Shown piece after piece: positions 56,301 through 64,000 of a stretch of 64,000 bases of DNA. The notes beneath the pieces were generated by a model, which saw only the letters and a list, made by a program, of their open reading frames with translations, did no database searches and was not told the DNA's origin. Every line of letters begins with the position of its first letter. Positions within the stretch are counted from its first letter, which is position 1. The stretch is taken from the NCBI GenBank assembly GCA_013215295.1, contig JABSOZ010000020.1, forward strand, positions 24,273 to 88,272. The letters run 5' to 3'. A program made the translations under genes and the position numbers. The stretch comes from Colwellia sp. GTDB lineage: Bacteria; Pseudomonadota; Gammaproteobacteria; Enterobacterales; Alteromonadaceae.

Positions 56301-57581
56301 GTGAATCATGAAAAAGCCTTAATTATCATCCTGAGTAGCTTAGTGTTAATAATATTAAGTTTGGTTGGCGCATTAACCTTAAGCATAAGTTGGAGTCTAC
56401 TCAGCGTTGCAACTCTATTATTTGTACTTGCTTACCCATTAATTTGGTTAGCATGGCGTTGTTACTCATTTTGGTGTCAAGCCATCATGCAACTGACGAC
56501 TTTTACCCAAGTACTTAAAGAAGGTGAACGAAACCTTCGCTTCAAGCATCAACACCCAGATAACTTACTGCTTGGCTTACAAAAAGAAATTACGGGTTTA
56601 GCACAAATAAATTTAGCGACAGCACAGCAACATCAATCTCTAGATAATTTATTAAGCCATATTCTAGATGCTTGGTCTGTGCCGGTATGTTTGTTCGACG
56701 AAAATCTGCAACTTAGCTACCGTAATACTGCAATGAATGAACAAATTCAGCAGCCGATGTTATTAGGAAGTTTTGCAAACGATTTAGGTTTCAAACTTCA
56801 AAATGGCCAGTTGACTCACCCAAAATTTGATCAAGCATGGCAATGTCAAAGCATTCAATATTTACAAGAAAAACAACAGCACTGGTTATTTTCAGCCATC
56901 AATATTTCCCAGCTATTAAATAAAAATAGTAGCGTAACACAACAAAATCTCATCCGTGTTTTAGGGCATGAGTTACGTAACTCATTAACCCCTATGGCTT
57001 CTATGACAGATACTTTATTATCCGCCGATGTATTAAATGAGCAACAAACCCGTTTAGTCCTGACTCGTATTCATAAACGCAGTAATCGATTGCTGTCTTT
57101 TATTAGTGAATACAGCAAATTAACGCAATTACCACTTCCTAAGCTTGAATGGTTTGATTTAATGGAGATTATTGATGAAGCGAAGTTATTAGTTATTGAA
57201 CAGCTTTGTGTTATTGAATTCCAAGGTAATCAAAAATGCTTCGGGGATGCTGAACAAATAGCTCAAGTGATTATAAATTTAGTAAAAAATGCGCAAGAAG
57301 CGAATGAAAACACGCAAACTAAAATAATGATAAAAGCTTATTACAAGCAAGGGCAACAAATAATAGAAATAGAAGATAACGGCCCGGGTTTTTCGAATTT
57401 TAACAATGTTTTAACGCCTTTTTACACCACTAAATCTGGAGGTTCTGGCATAGGTCTATCGTTATGTTCAGAAATAATAAAGAATCACTTAGGCCAGCTT
57501 CGTGTAGAGAATATCCATCAACAAGAAAATGTCACTGGCGCTAAAGTTTCTATGCAATGGCCTCTTAATGTAGAGACCTGA
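56301..57581 (+). CDS. Sensor histidine kinase of the NtrB/PAS type (module B)
   Basis: 426 aa from a GTG. Two membrane helices (about 6-28 and 32-52) with a minimal loop, PAS-like middle, phospho-acceptor H223 in LGHELRNSLTP, N-box NLVKNAQEAN, and GIGLSLC in the ATP lid. 30 bases after its regulator. Same architecture as the module A kinase, so the two pairs could cross-talk. Confidence 0.88.
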   Translation: MNHEKALIIILSSLVLIILSLVGALTLSISWSLLSVATLLFVLAYPLIWLAWRCYSFWCQAIMQLTTFTQVLKEGERNLRFKHQHPDNLLLGLQKEITGLAQINLATAQQHQSLDNLLSHILDAWSVPVCLFDENLQLSYRNTAMNEQIQQPMLLGSFANDLGFKLQNGQLTHPKFDQAWQCQSIQYLQEKQQHWLFSAINISQLLNKNSSVTQQNLIRVLGHELRNSLTPMASMTDTLLSADVLNEQQTRLVLTRIHKRSNRLLSFISEYSKLTQLPLPKLEWFDLMEIIDEAKLLVIEQLCVIEFQGNQKCFGDAEQIAQVIINLVKNAQEANENTQTKIMIKAYYKQGQQIIEIEDNGPGFSNFNNVLTPFYTTKSGGSGIGLSLCSEIIKNHLGQLRVENIHQQENVTGAKVSMQWPLNVET

Positions 57582-57648
57582 TTTATTAAAGACTAGTTAC
57601 TGATAGCACTAATTCATGGCGAAGCTCGCTAGTGGCAGAGTTGACTAA

Positions 57649-58902
57649 TTATCTTCGTGCATATTTGTTTTTTGGTCCAGAGCGTTTTTTACCGTCTTTG
57701 TTTTCACCTAACGCTTTTTTCCTGTCACGTTGTTTCTGGCCACCTTTTCTTGCAGGTTTTTCTGTTTTTGTTAAGTCTGGTTCATAACCTGGATACCATT
57801 GCTGCAATAAGCGAGTATCAAGTACCTTTTCAACCGCTTCTAGTAACCATTCTTCACTAGGGCTCATTAATGATACCGCTAAACCTTCTTTGCCTGCCCT
57901 GCCGGTACGACCGATGCGATGAATATAGTCTTCTGCGATATAAGGGAGTTCATAGTTAATCACATAATTTAAGTCTGCAATATCTAAACCACGAGAAGCG
58001 ACATCAGTAGCCACTAAAGCACGGGTTTTTCCTTCTTTAAATTCTGCTAAAGCTTTCTCTCTTGCACCTTGAGATTTATCACCATGAATCGATTGCGTCT
58101 TAATACCGTCTTTACACATTTCTTTCGCTAATGCGTCAGCAGTTACCTTAGTACGGGTGAAGATCAGTACTTGTTTCCAATTCTTTGATCCGATCAAAAA
58201 CGAGGTTAACTCACGTTTTCGGTCACTATCAACGGTATAGAGAATTTGCTCAACTTTTGAAGCTGCAGCATTACGTTCACTGACTTCAATTAATTCAGGG
58301 TCTGTTAATAAGTTTTTACTGAGTTTGAAAATCGCATCGTCAAATGTTGCTGAAAATAACAAAGTTTGTCGTTTTAACGGTACGCGATTTAAAATACGGT
58401 CAATTTCATCTTTAAAGCCCATATCTAACATACGATCAGCTTCATCAAAGACTAAACATTCAAGTTCAGTTAATACTAGAGATCCATTCACAATATGATC
58501 GAGCAGTCGTCCCGGTGTTGCCACTAAAACATCAGCCCCTTTATTTAATGCCGTAACTTGTGGCTTAATACTTACCCCACCATAGGCCACTGCGATATTC
58601 AATTCGGTGTTTTCAGCATAACTAACAAAGCTTTTATAGACTTGTTGAGCAAGTTCACGTGTTGGCGTTAACACTAGCGCGCGAACGGGACGATTATCAG
58701 GAAGCTTGGCCATTAGCTTTTGCAAAATGGGTAAAGCAAAGGCTGCTGTTTTCCCTGTACCTGTTTGTGCTCCGGCCATAATATCTTTTCCAGCCAAAAT
58801 AGCTGGAATAGCTTTTTGCTGAATAGGTGTGGCTTCATCATAACCGAGTGCTTTCACAGCGTTGGTTAGGCTTTTATCTAATGCTAAAGAAGTAAAACTC
58901 AT
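57649..58902 (-). CDS. DEAD-box RNA helicase, RhlE-like
   Basis: 417 aa. Motif I AQTGTGKT at 45-52, DEAD at 153-156, SAT at 184-186, and [10 protein letters not shown] in the second RecA domain. Basic, Lys/Arg-rich tail (KRSGPKNKYARR) for RNA binding. Cold-adapted marine bacteria keep several such helicases for ribosome assembly and RNA unwinding. 3 bases downstream of the DUF2750 gene, so co-transcribed. Confidence 0.9.
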   Translation of the reverse strand: MSFTSLALDKSLTNAVKALGYDEATPIQQKAIPAILAGKDIMAGAQTGTGKTAAFALPILQKLMAKLPDNRPVRALVLTPTRELAQQVYKSFVSYAENTELNIAVAYGGVSIKPQVTALNKGADVLVATPGRLLDHIVNGSLVLTELECLVFDEADRMLDMGFKDEIDRILNRVPLKRQTLLFSATFDDAIFKLSKNLLTDPELIEVSERNAAASKVEQILYTVDSDRKRELTSFLIGSKNWKQVLIFTRTKVTADALAKEMCKDGIKTQSIHGDKSQGAREKALAEFKEGKTRALVATDVASRGLDIADLNYVINYELPYIAEDYIHRIGRTGRAGKEGLAVSLMSPSEEWLLEAVEKVLDTRLLQQWYPGYEPDLTKTEKPARKGGQKQRDRKKALGENKDGKKRSGPKNKYARR

Positions 58903-58905
58903 GTC

Positions 58906-59313
58906 TTAACGCTGACCTTTTGCTGATTGATTTTTCTGTTTGTTTTTCAATTCTTGTTCAAGTTCTTCTGGATAGAAAACTAACCCTTGCTCATTTTGGC
59001 TCGGAAAAACCACTAGGGCTAATTCATCATCAGCTAAACCATGCGACCAACGGCTAAACCATTTACTTAATGAAATAGCTTCAGCCTGACATTCTTTCCA
59101 CTCGTCGGTTGCCCAAGCTTGTGCAAATGCTTCATTAGGCCAAACAGGTACACAATCTTCATCTTCGGTATTAAGCATCACACAGCCGTGTTCATCTTTT
59201 AATATCCAAATCTCATTATTAGTGACAACTTCTTTCAGAAAGTAGCTTGCACGTTGGGCATCATCGTAACCTAATACTTTCTTGATTTGTTGTTCGTCGA
59301 GATTTTCTGCCAT
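58906..59313 (-). CDS. DUF2750 domain protein
   Basis: 135 aa, acidic, cytoplasmic. The DUF2750 pattern is visible: RASYFLKEVVTNNEIWILKDEHG near the start, VPVWPNEAFAQAWA, and FSRWSHGLADDEL. Function unknown. Overlaps nothing upstream; very close to the following helicase gene. Confidence 0.8.
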   Translation of the reverse strand: MAENLDEQQIKKVLGYDDAQRASYFLKEVVTNNEIWILKDEHGCVMLNTEDEDCVPVWPNEAFAQAWATDEWKECQAEAISLSKWFSRWSHGLADDELALVVFPSQNEQGLVFYPEELEQELKNKQKNQSAKGQR

Positions 59314-59351
59314 GATATCTTCCTAACTAGCGGTGTATTTAATAAACACGC

Positions 59352-59828
59352 CTATTCTACAAAAATTTGCATCTCTTCGCCGATGAGTTTTCGCATTTCC
59401 ATCAATCTTTTTGCTGATTCGTGTTGTTTAATATCTTCTGGTGATTCTGGGATCCACTTTGGTATTTGTTCAGATTGACCATTTTGATCAACAGCTACCA
59501 TGATCACTATACAATGCGTGGTTAAGCGACGATTAAGTGACTTCGGATCACAGGCATTAACTTCAAGTGCTATGTGCATTGATGAGTTACCGGTATAGAT
59601 TACTTTAGCTGCTACTTCAACTAAGCTCCCTACATGTATCGGAGCTACAAAACGTATACCCCCTGCATAAGCTGTAACACAATATCGCCCACTCCAACCC
59701 GCTGAACATGCATAAGCAGCCAGATCTATCCATTTCATTACTGCACCACCATGAACCTTACCGCCAAAATTTACATCTTGGGGTTCGGCTAAAAATCTTA
59801 ATGTTATATCTCTTTGTGGCTTGTTCAT
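59352..59828 (-). CDS. Acyl-CoA thioesterase, hotdog fold
   Basis: 158 aa. Hotdog-fold thioesterase of the YciA/BACH type: N-terminal VNFGGKVHGGAVMKWIDLAA with the conserved Gly-His and the central-helix Asp, then a strand rich in hydrophobics (GSLVEVAAKVIYTG). Hydrolyses acyl-CoA to free acid and CoA. Chain-length preference unknown. Confidence 0.83.
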   Translation of the reverse strand: MNKPQRDITLRFLAEPQDVNFGGKVHGGAVMKWIDLAAYACSAGWSGRYCVTAYAGGIRFVAPIHVGSLVEVAAKVIYTGNSSMHIALEVNACDPKSLNRRLTTHCIVIMVAVDQNGQSEQIPKWIPESPEDIKQHESAKRLMEMRKLIGEEMQIFVE

Positions 59829-59994
59829 CTTTTAACTCTCTTATTAACTATTTTGTCGTACTTAGCAGATATCATTCCAGTTTAATATTTTTATTAATAT
59901 CCCGAATCTATTAGGTATACCAGCAATCCTCATATTAAAATAGTAATAGTTTGCACCTAATGAGTGCGAAAAATGAATAGTAATAAGGAATAGT

Positions 59995-60450
59995 ATGAAA
60001 ATTTGGGTCGATGCTGACGCCTGTCCGGTGGTGATTAAAGATATTTTATTCCGTGCAGCTGAACGGGCAGAAATTGAAACTATTTTGGTTGCAAACCATT
60101 ACTTAAAAATCCCACCTTCGAAATATATTTCCTTCGTTCAAGTGAGTTCAGGTTTCGATGTTGCCGATGACGAAATTGTTAACAAAGCCCAAGCTCATGA
60201 CTTAGTCATTACCGCTGATATTCCTTTAGCTGCAGAAGCTGTAGAGAAAGGTTGTTTAGCGTTAAATCCAAGAGGTGAACTGTATACCGAGAGTAACATC
60301 AAACAAAGGCTCAATATGCGAGACTTTATGGATACCCTACGGTCAAGTGGTATTCAAACGGGAGGTGTTCCACCTATTAGTCAGGCTGACAGACAAGCGT
60401 TCGCAAATAATCTTGATAAGCTATTAGCTAAAAGAAAACAAGGCTCTTAA
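59995..60450 (+). CDS. yaiI: YaiI/YqxD family protein (UPF0178)
   Basis: 151 aa. Begins [18 protein letters not shown], the signature of the family (DUF188), with the conserved D-I-P-L and LNPRGELY segments. A PIN-like fold and a nuclease-type role have been proposed for the family; not shown here. Single gene, with its stop inside a terminator hairpin. Confidence 0.87.
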   Translation: MKIWVDADACPVVIKDILFRAAERAEIETILVANHYLKIPPSKYISFVQVSSGFDVADDEIVNKAQAHDLVITADIPLAAEAVEKGCLALNPRGELYTESNIKQRLNMRDFMDTLRSSGIQTGGVPPISQADRQAFANNLDKLLAKRKQGS

Positions 60451-60458
60451 AGAGCCTT
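60440..60458. terminator. Bidirectional terminator between yaiI and rhlE
   Basis: AAGGCTCT (60440-60447) / AGAGCCTT (60451-60458), 3-base loop containing the yaiI stop. Followed by ATTTAT on the plus side and preceded by a run of A that serves the minus side. Confidence 0.8.
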
Positions 60459-60470
60459 ATTTATAGGGTA

Positions 60471-61847
60471 TTAGCGTGAAGCAGAGTATGGATCACCACC
60501 ACTCTTAGGCGCAGTACTCGCTGGATTTCTACGACGACCACCTGGATTAGAATTCCTATTGCCGCTGTTATCAGCTTTATTTCTAGGGTTTTTACTCTTA
60601 GGTTTATGACCGCGTGCATTGTCTGCCGAACGCTGTCCGTCATGGTGTTCACTTTTCGCCTTTTTTGGCTTATTAGCTTTCAAAGGCCTTAACGGACGTG
60701 ATTCTAATAACACATTGAATGGTTCAAATCCTGGGATTACTTCACGAGGGATATGTGTTTGAATTAAATGTTCTACATCGTTTAATAAGTCTATCTCTTC
60801 AGAACACACTAACGAAACAGCTTTTCCGCTAGCTCCGGCTCGGCCTGTCCTGCCAATACGATGAACGTAGTCTTCTGCTACATTCGGTAATTCAAAATTA
60901 ACCACTTGTGGTAGTTGATCAATATCAATTCCACGTGCAGCAATATCCGTAGCGACTAATACGTTCACCGTACCATCTTTGAAATTCGCTAATGCTTTAG
61001 TTCTAGCGCCTTGGCTTTTATTACCATGGATGGCAGCAGCTTTTATGCCTTCAGCTTCTAATTGTTTTGTTAACTTATTAGCACCATGTTTAGTTTTCAT
61101 GAATACTAAAACTTGGTCCCAACCGTTATCTTTAATAAGCGCGGTTAATAGGCCTGACTTTTGTTTTTTATCAACTGAGTATATTACTTGCTCGACTCTC
61201 TCAGCAGTAGTATTTCTTGGGCTAACAGATATTTCAACAGGGTTATTTACTAATCCACGAGCTAGCTCTCGAATATCTTCTGAAAAGGTTGCTGAGAATA
61301 AAAGGTTCTGACGCTGTCTAGGTAATACGGATAGAATCTTTTTAATGTCACGAAGAAAACCCATGTCTAACATGCGATCAGCTTCATCTAAGACAAGAAT
61401 TTCAAGTTGCTTAAAGCTAACAGCTTTTTGATTATACAAATCAAGAAGACGTCCTGGTGTTGCTACTAAAATATCTACCCCTTGACGGAGACGTGAAATT
61501 TGTGGGTTGATTTTTACTCCGCCAAAAACGACTGCAGATGTTAAAGGTAAATGCTTGCCATACATCTCAACGTTTTCATAAATCTGTGCCGCTAGTTCTC
61601 TGGTAGGCGTTAATATTAATGTTCTAGCTTGATTAGGTTTTGGCCTATTTCCGCCTGATAAACGTTCCAAAATTGGTAAAGTGAATCCCGCTGTTTTCCC
61701 CGTTCCTGTTTGTGCAGCAGCCATTACATCTTCCCCAGATAAGACTGCAGGAATTGCTTGTGCTTGTATTGGTGATGGTTCGGTATAACCTTTCTCAGCA
61801 ATTGCTTTTTGAATTTGAGCAGATAAGCCCAACGAGGTAAAACCCAT
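60471..61847 (-). CDS. rhlE: ATP-dependent RNA helicase RhlE
   Basis: 458 aa. Close to E. coli RhlE in the N-terminal SLGLS...[17 protein letters not shown] and in motifs AQTGTGKT (45-52), DEAD (154-157), [13 protein letters not shown] and [10 protein letters not shown]. The long C-terminal tail (about 375-458) is rich in Lys, Arg, Asn and Gly. RNA remodelling and ribosome maturation role. Confidence 0.9.
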   Translation of the reverse strand: MGFTSLGLSAQIQKAIAEKGYTEPSPIQAQAIPAVLSGEDVMAAAQTGTGKTAGFTLPILERLSGGNRPKPNQARTLILTPTRELAAQIYENVEMYGKHLPLTSAVVFGGVKINPQISRLRQGVDILVATPGRLLDLYNQKAVSFKQLEILVLDEADRMLDMGFLRDIKKILSVLPRQRQNLLFSATFSEDIRELARGLVNNPVEISVSPRNTTAERVEQVIYSVDKKQKSGLLTALIKDNGWDQVLVFMKTKHGANKLTKQLEAEGIKAAAIHGNKSQGARTKALANFKDGTVNVLVATDIAARGIDIDQLPQVVNFELPNVAEDYVHRIGRTGRAGASGKAVSLVCSEEIDLLNDVEHLIQTHIPREVIPGFEPFNVLLESRPLRPLKANKPKKAKSEHHDGQRSADNARGHKPKSKNPRNKADNSGNRNSNPGGRRRNPASTAPKSGGDPYSASR

Positions 61848-62051
61848 AGAAAATTCTCTTTATAAAATGTGGAAGTTAGCCAATGTATAGCGGCGTTGCA
61901 GAATACAGTATAGCTATTATAAGTGCAATTACGAGGCGACGAATCAACGTTTAAATACTCCATATATTCGAATAAATTAACATTGTTCCGTTGAAAGGTA
62001 GACAAGCACATAGATTTCCGCTAAAAGTCTATGTGTTAGGCAGTATTTTAA

Positions 62052-63695
62052 ATGGAGTTTAGGATCAATATCCAATACAACAAGAAGCGCTTTTTAATTG
62101 TAGAAAATATTAATCAGTCACGGGACACATTGAAGATATTTGCTCACACCCTTGGTGCAATGAAGGTAGATACCTGCCATCACGCTCCTGATATTCTTTC
62201 TATGTGTGAAAGTATCGAGTTTGACGTGATACTGCTTGGATATGATTTAGGTCCGGATAAAAAAAATGGTCAACAAATTCTCGAGGAATTGAGATCTAAA
62301 AAGTTGATCCCACGCCAATGTACAATAGTAATGATTACTGCTGAAGTCTCGCAAGCCATGGTATTAGCTGCACTAGAACATAAGCCTGATGAATATCTTG
62401 CGAAGCCCTACTCATTGAATGATTTAAGTACCAGATTAAAGAGAAGTTTTAACAAAAAAAATGCCATGCTGGATATTTATAAGGCAATGGATATTCGTGA
62501 TTATAAAAAAGTCTTCAAGTTATGTGAATCTACAATTATTGTTAATTCTATACATAAGACAGAGTGTTTAGGCATTAAATCAAGGCTTTACTTTGAGTTA
62601 AAACAATTTGAAAGAGCCAGTGAAATTTATGAAGCATACCTTGGAGCCACAAACTGTCAATGGGCTGCTATCGGTTTAGGAAAGATTGCACTTATTAAAA
62701 GTAATTTTGAACTTGCGATCAATTATTTTAATGATGTAGTAGAAAGCTACCCACTATATTTATCTGCATACGATTGGTTAGCTGAAAGTTATACGCTTAA
62801 CCATCAACCACATTTCGCAGAAGATACCTTAGAAAAGGCACTATTAGTTTCTCCATTATCCGTCAAACGTTTAAAAAAATATGCAGATTTATGTTTGCAG
62901 AATGAAAATTTTGATAAAGCAACTCATGCTTTTTCAAAAACAACAGATCTTGCTTATCACTCTGTTCATAAAAAACCCGAAAATACACTGAACTTTGTTG
63001 AGGCTCTCCTTGAATATTCTGTTGATTTAAGTTCTCTTGAAGTACGTAAACTTAGCTATAAAGCCTTTAAATCCCTCGCTGTTATGCTAAAAGATTTTAA
63101 TTCTGCAGAAATAAAGATTCATAGTCACTTATTAGTTTCTAGACTACATCACAAAATCAAAGATCCTGAACTTGCTAAAGAAGCATTGAGACAAGCAGAG
63201 GATTTGTTGCATGAATTTAAGCACAAAATGACTGAATCTGGCACTATTGCAATTGCAAAATCACTAATTTCCCTAGGCAAAGGTAAGTATGCTGACGATT
63301 TACTTAGGGATCTTGCCAAATCAACACCTGAAAATACTGTGGTCCAATCAAAAATCAGGTTGCTATCTGAAAGACCATTAAGAAATAATGATAAAATTGC
63401 TGCTCAGAATGCGTTAGAAGTAGGCGTTAACTTATATAAGACACATCATTATAGTTTAGCTATAGATAAATTAAATAAAGCATTGCTTCATTTCCCTAGT
63501 CACATGGGAATTAAACTTAATTTATTACAAGTACTGCTTGTTTCATTTGATAAGAATAGAGAGAAAACAGAAGATTTAGAGCAAGCTGAGGAATTAATAA
63601 AACAATTTAGAACAATTGAACCTGATAGTGAATTTTATACACGATTTGCAAAGTTAAATCATAAATATATATTAATTCAAAAGAGTTTAACTTAA
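62052..63695 (+). CDS. Response-regulator-like protein with TPR repeats, degenerate receiver
   Basis: 547 aa. A receiver-like domain (about 12-138) is followed by tetratricopeptide-type helical repeats (about 165-530). The residue expected to be the phospho-acceptor Asp is glycine (ILLGYDLGPDKKNG, about 56-69), whereas the conserved late Lys (LAKPYS) remains. It probably signals by protein contact rather than by phosphorylation, unless the neighbouring Asp is used. No output DNA-binding domain. Single gene. Confidence 0.78.
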   Translation: MEFRINIQYNKKRFLIVENINQSRDTLKIFAHTLGAMKVDTCHHAPDILSMCESIEFDVILLGYDLGPDKKNGQQILEELRSKKLIPRQCTIVMITAEVSQAMVLAALEHKPDEYLAKPYSLNDLSTRLKRSFNKKNAMLDIYKAMDIRDYKKVFKLCESTIIVNSIHKTECLGIKSRLYFELKQFERASEIYEAYLGATNCQWAAIGLGKIALIKSNFELAINYFNDVVESYPLYLSAYDWLAESYTLNHQPHFAEDTLEKALLVSPLSVKRLKKYADLCLQNENFDKATHAFSKTTDLAYHSVHKKPENTLNFVEALLEYSVDLSSLEVRKLSYKAFKSLAVMLKDFNSAEIKIHSHLLVSRLHHKIKDPELAKEALRQAEDLLHEFKHKMTESGTIAIAKSLISLGKGKYADDLLRDLAKSTPENTVVQSKIRLLSERPLRNNDKIAAQNALEVGVNLYKTHHYSLAIDKLNKALLHFPSHMGIKLNLLQVLLVSFDKNREKTEDLEQAEELIKQFRTIEPDSEFYTRFAKLNHKYILIQKSLT

Positions 63696-63746
63696 GTATA
63701 AATAGATGTTTTTGGGAGTCTTGTATCTGAGGTATAAATAGAAAAG

Positions 63747-63832
63747 TGGTGGAGGGAGGTGGATTCGAACCACCGAAGGCTGAGCCATCAGATTTACAAT
63801 CTGGTCCCTTTGGCCACTCGGGAACCCCTCCA
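63747..63832 (-). tRNA. tRNA-Tyr (anticodon GTA)
   Basis: 86 bases including an encoded CCA (TGG at 63747-63749 on the plus strand). Anticodon GTA corresponds to 63797-63795. It has the long variable arm of tRNA-Tyr and GGTTCGAATCC in the T arm. Acceptor stem TGGAGGG pairs with CCCTCCA. Lies downstream of the 5S rRNA in the same direction. Confidence 0.93.
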
Positions 63833-63877
63833 CAGGGCCGATATTTTAACATATGGGATAAAATATCTTAAACAGCC

Positions 63878-63914
63878 GTTTAAGAATGAAACGCTATGCG
63901 CTTCATTCTTAAAC
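63878..63914 (-). terminator. Hairpin between 5S rRNA and tRNA-Tyr
   Basis: 13-bp stem GTTTAAGAATGAA (63878-63890) / TTCATTCTTAAAC (63902-63914) with further pairing in the loop. Probable end or processing signal of the rRNA operon. Confidence 0.65.
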
Positions 63915-63923
63915 TAATTAGAA

Positions 63924-64000
63924 GCCTAGCAATGTCCTACTCTCACATGGGAACTCCCACACTACCATCGGCGCTACTGCGTTTCACTTCTGAGTTCGGA
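63924..64000 (-). rRNA. 5S ribosomal RNA (partial, cut by the window edge)
   Basis: Minus-strand sequence TCCGAACTCAGAAGTGAAAC ... GGGAGTTCCCATGTGAGAGTAGG ends in GCTAGGC near 63924. This is the 3' two thirds of a gammaproteobacterial 5S rRNA. The rest of the rRNA operon is beyond 64000. Confidence 0.93.

Noticed and set aside
60461..60652. Small ORF antisense or out of frame within the rhlE tail
   Set aside because: Low-complexity Arg/Asn/Gly coding region of rhlE produces open alternate frames; no ribosome site or protein-like features.
61848..62051. Cold-shock or riboswitch leader of rhlE
   Set aside because: 204 bases of upstream sequence inspected; no conserved leader motif or strong structured pattern could be supported.

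Overview
The window looks like chromosome of a marine, AT-rich gammaproteobacterium of the Alteromonadales, most like Colwellia or Thalassotalea. This is inferred from low GC, the mix of gene families (two RhlE-type helicases, YaiI, DUF2750, CPBP/LytS cassettes, cytochrome b561 with cytochrome c') and codon use; no search was run. The right edge enters an rRNA operon on the minus strand: a partial 5S rRNA, then tRNA-Tyr(GTA).

Layout. (1) 1-4038: end of a sugar-acid catabolic operon: zinc alcohol dehydrogenase, KduD-type SDR, AldA-type aldehyde dehydrogenase, and a GntR/FCD regulator. (2) 4039-9992: a gene-poor gap, a class-C beta-lactamase-like lipoprotein, a family-3 periplasmic binding protein, a large DUF3857/transglutaminase membrane protein on the minus strand and a Cys-rich CWC protein. 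(3) 9993-15714: two related cassettes, each with a CPBP membrane protease, tiny membrane peptides and a LytS-type histidine kinase. They share one LytTR response regulator, and a LytTR-type direct-repeat site lies upstream of each cassette. (4) 15830-19413: M61 peptidase, an unknown protein and a zinc-ribbon/Sel1 membrane protein.

(5) 19523-43696 (minus strand) is the most unusual part. One long operon encodes a HlyD/MacA-like adaptor, one MacB-type ATPase and then nine consecutive ~800-aa paralogous permeases. Each permease has the duplicated MacB_PCD-FtsX layout of the 'ADOP' type. The permeases follow each other through TAATG stop/start overlaps. The only internal gap is filled by a 39-codon ORF that keeps the same TAATG overlap at both ends. 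A very good sigma-54 promoter lies upstream of the adaptor gene.

(6) 43937-50085: cytochrome b561, cytochrome c', an HK plus NtrC-type RR pair, a LysR regulator, a small ORF and a DsbA-like oxidoreductase. (7) 50297-57581 (plus strand): a parallel module with adaptor, ATPase, ONE permease, NtrC-type RR and HK, behind a probable sigma-54 promoter. The two NtrC-type regulators are close paralogues and both carry GAFTDA in place of the sigma-54-contacting GAFTGA.

(8) 57649-64000: two DEAD-box helicases, DUF2750 protein, acyl-CoA thioesterase, YaiI, a TPR protein with a degenerate receiver domain, tRNA-Tyr and partial 5S rRNA.

Working hypothesis: two envelope-stress-like or export systems, each a two-component sigma-54 switch driving a MacAB-like machine. 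In one of them, a single ATPase/adaptor pair serves a diversified set of nine interchangeable permeases whose ends are homogenised and whose periplasmic domains vary.
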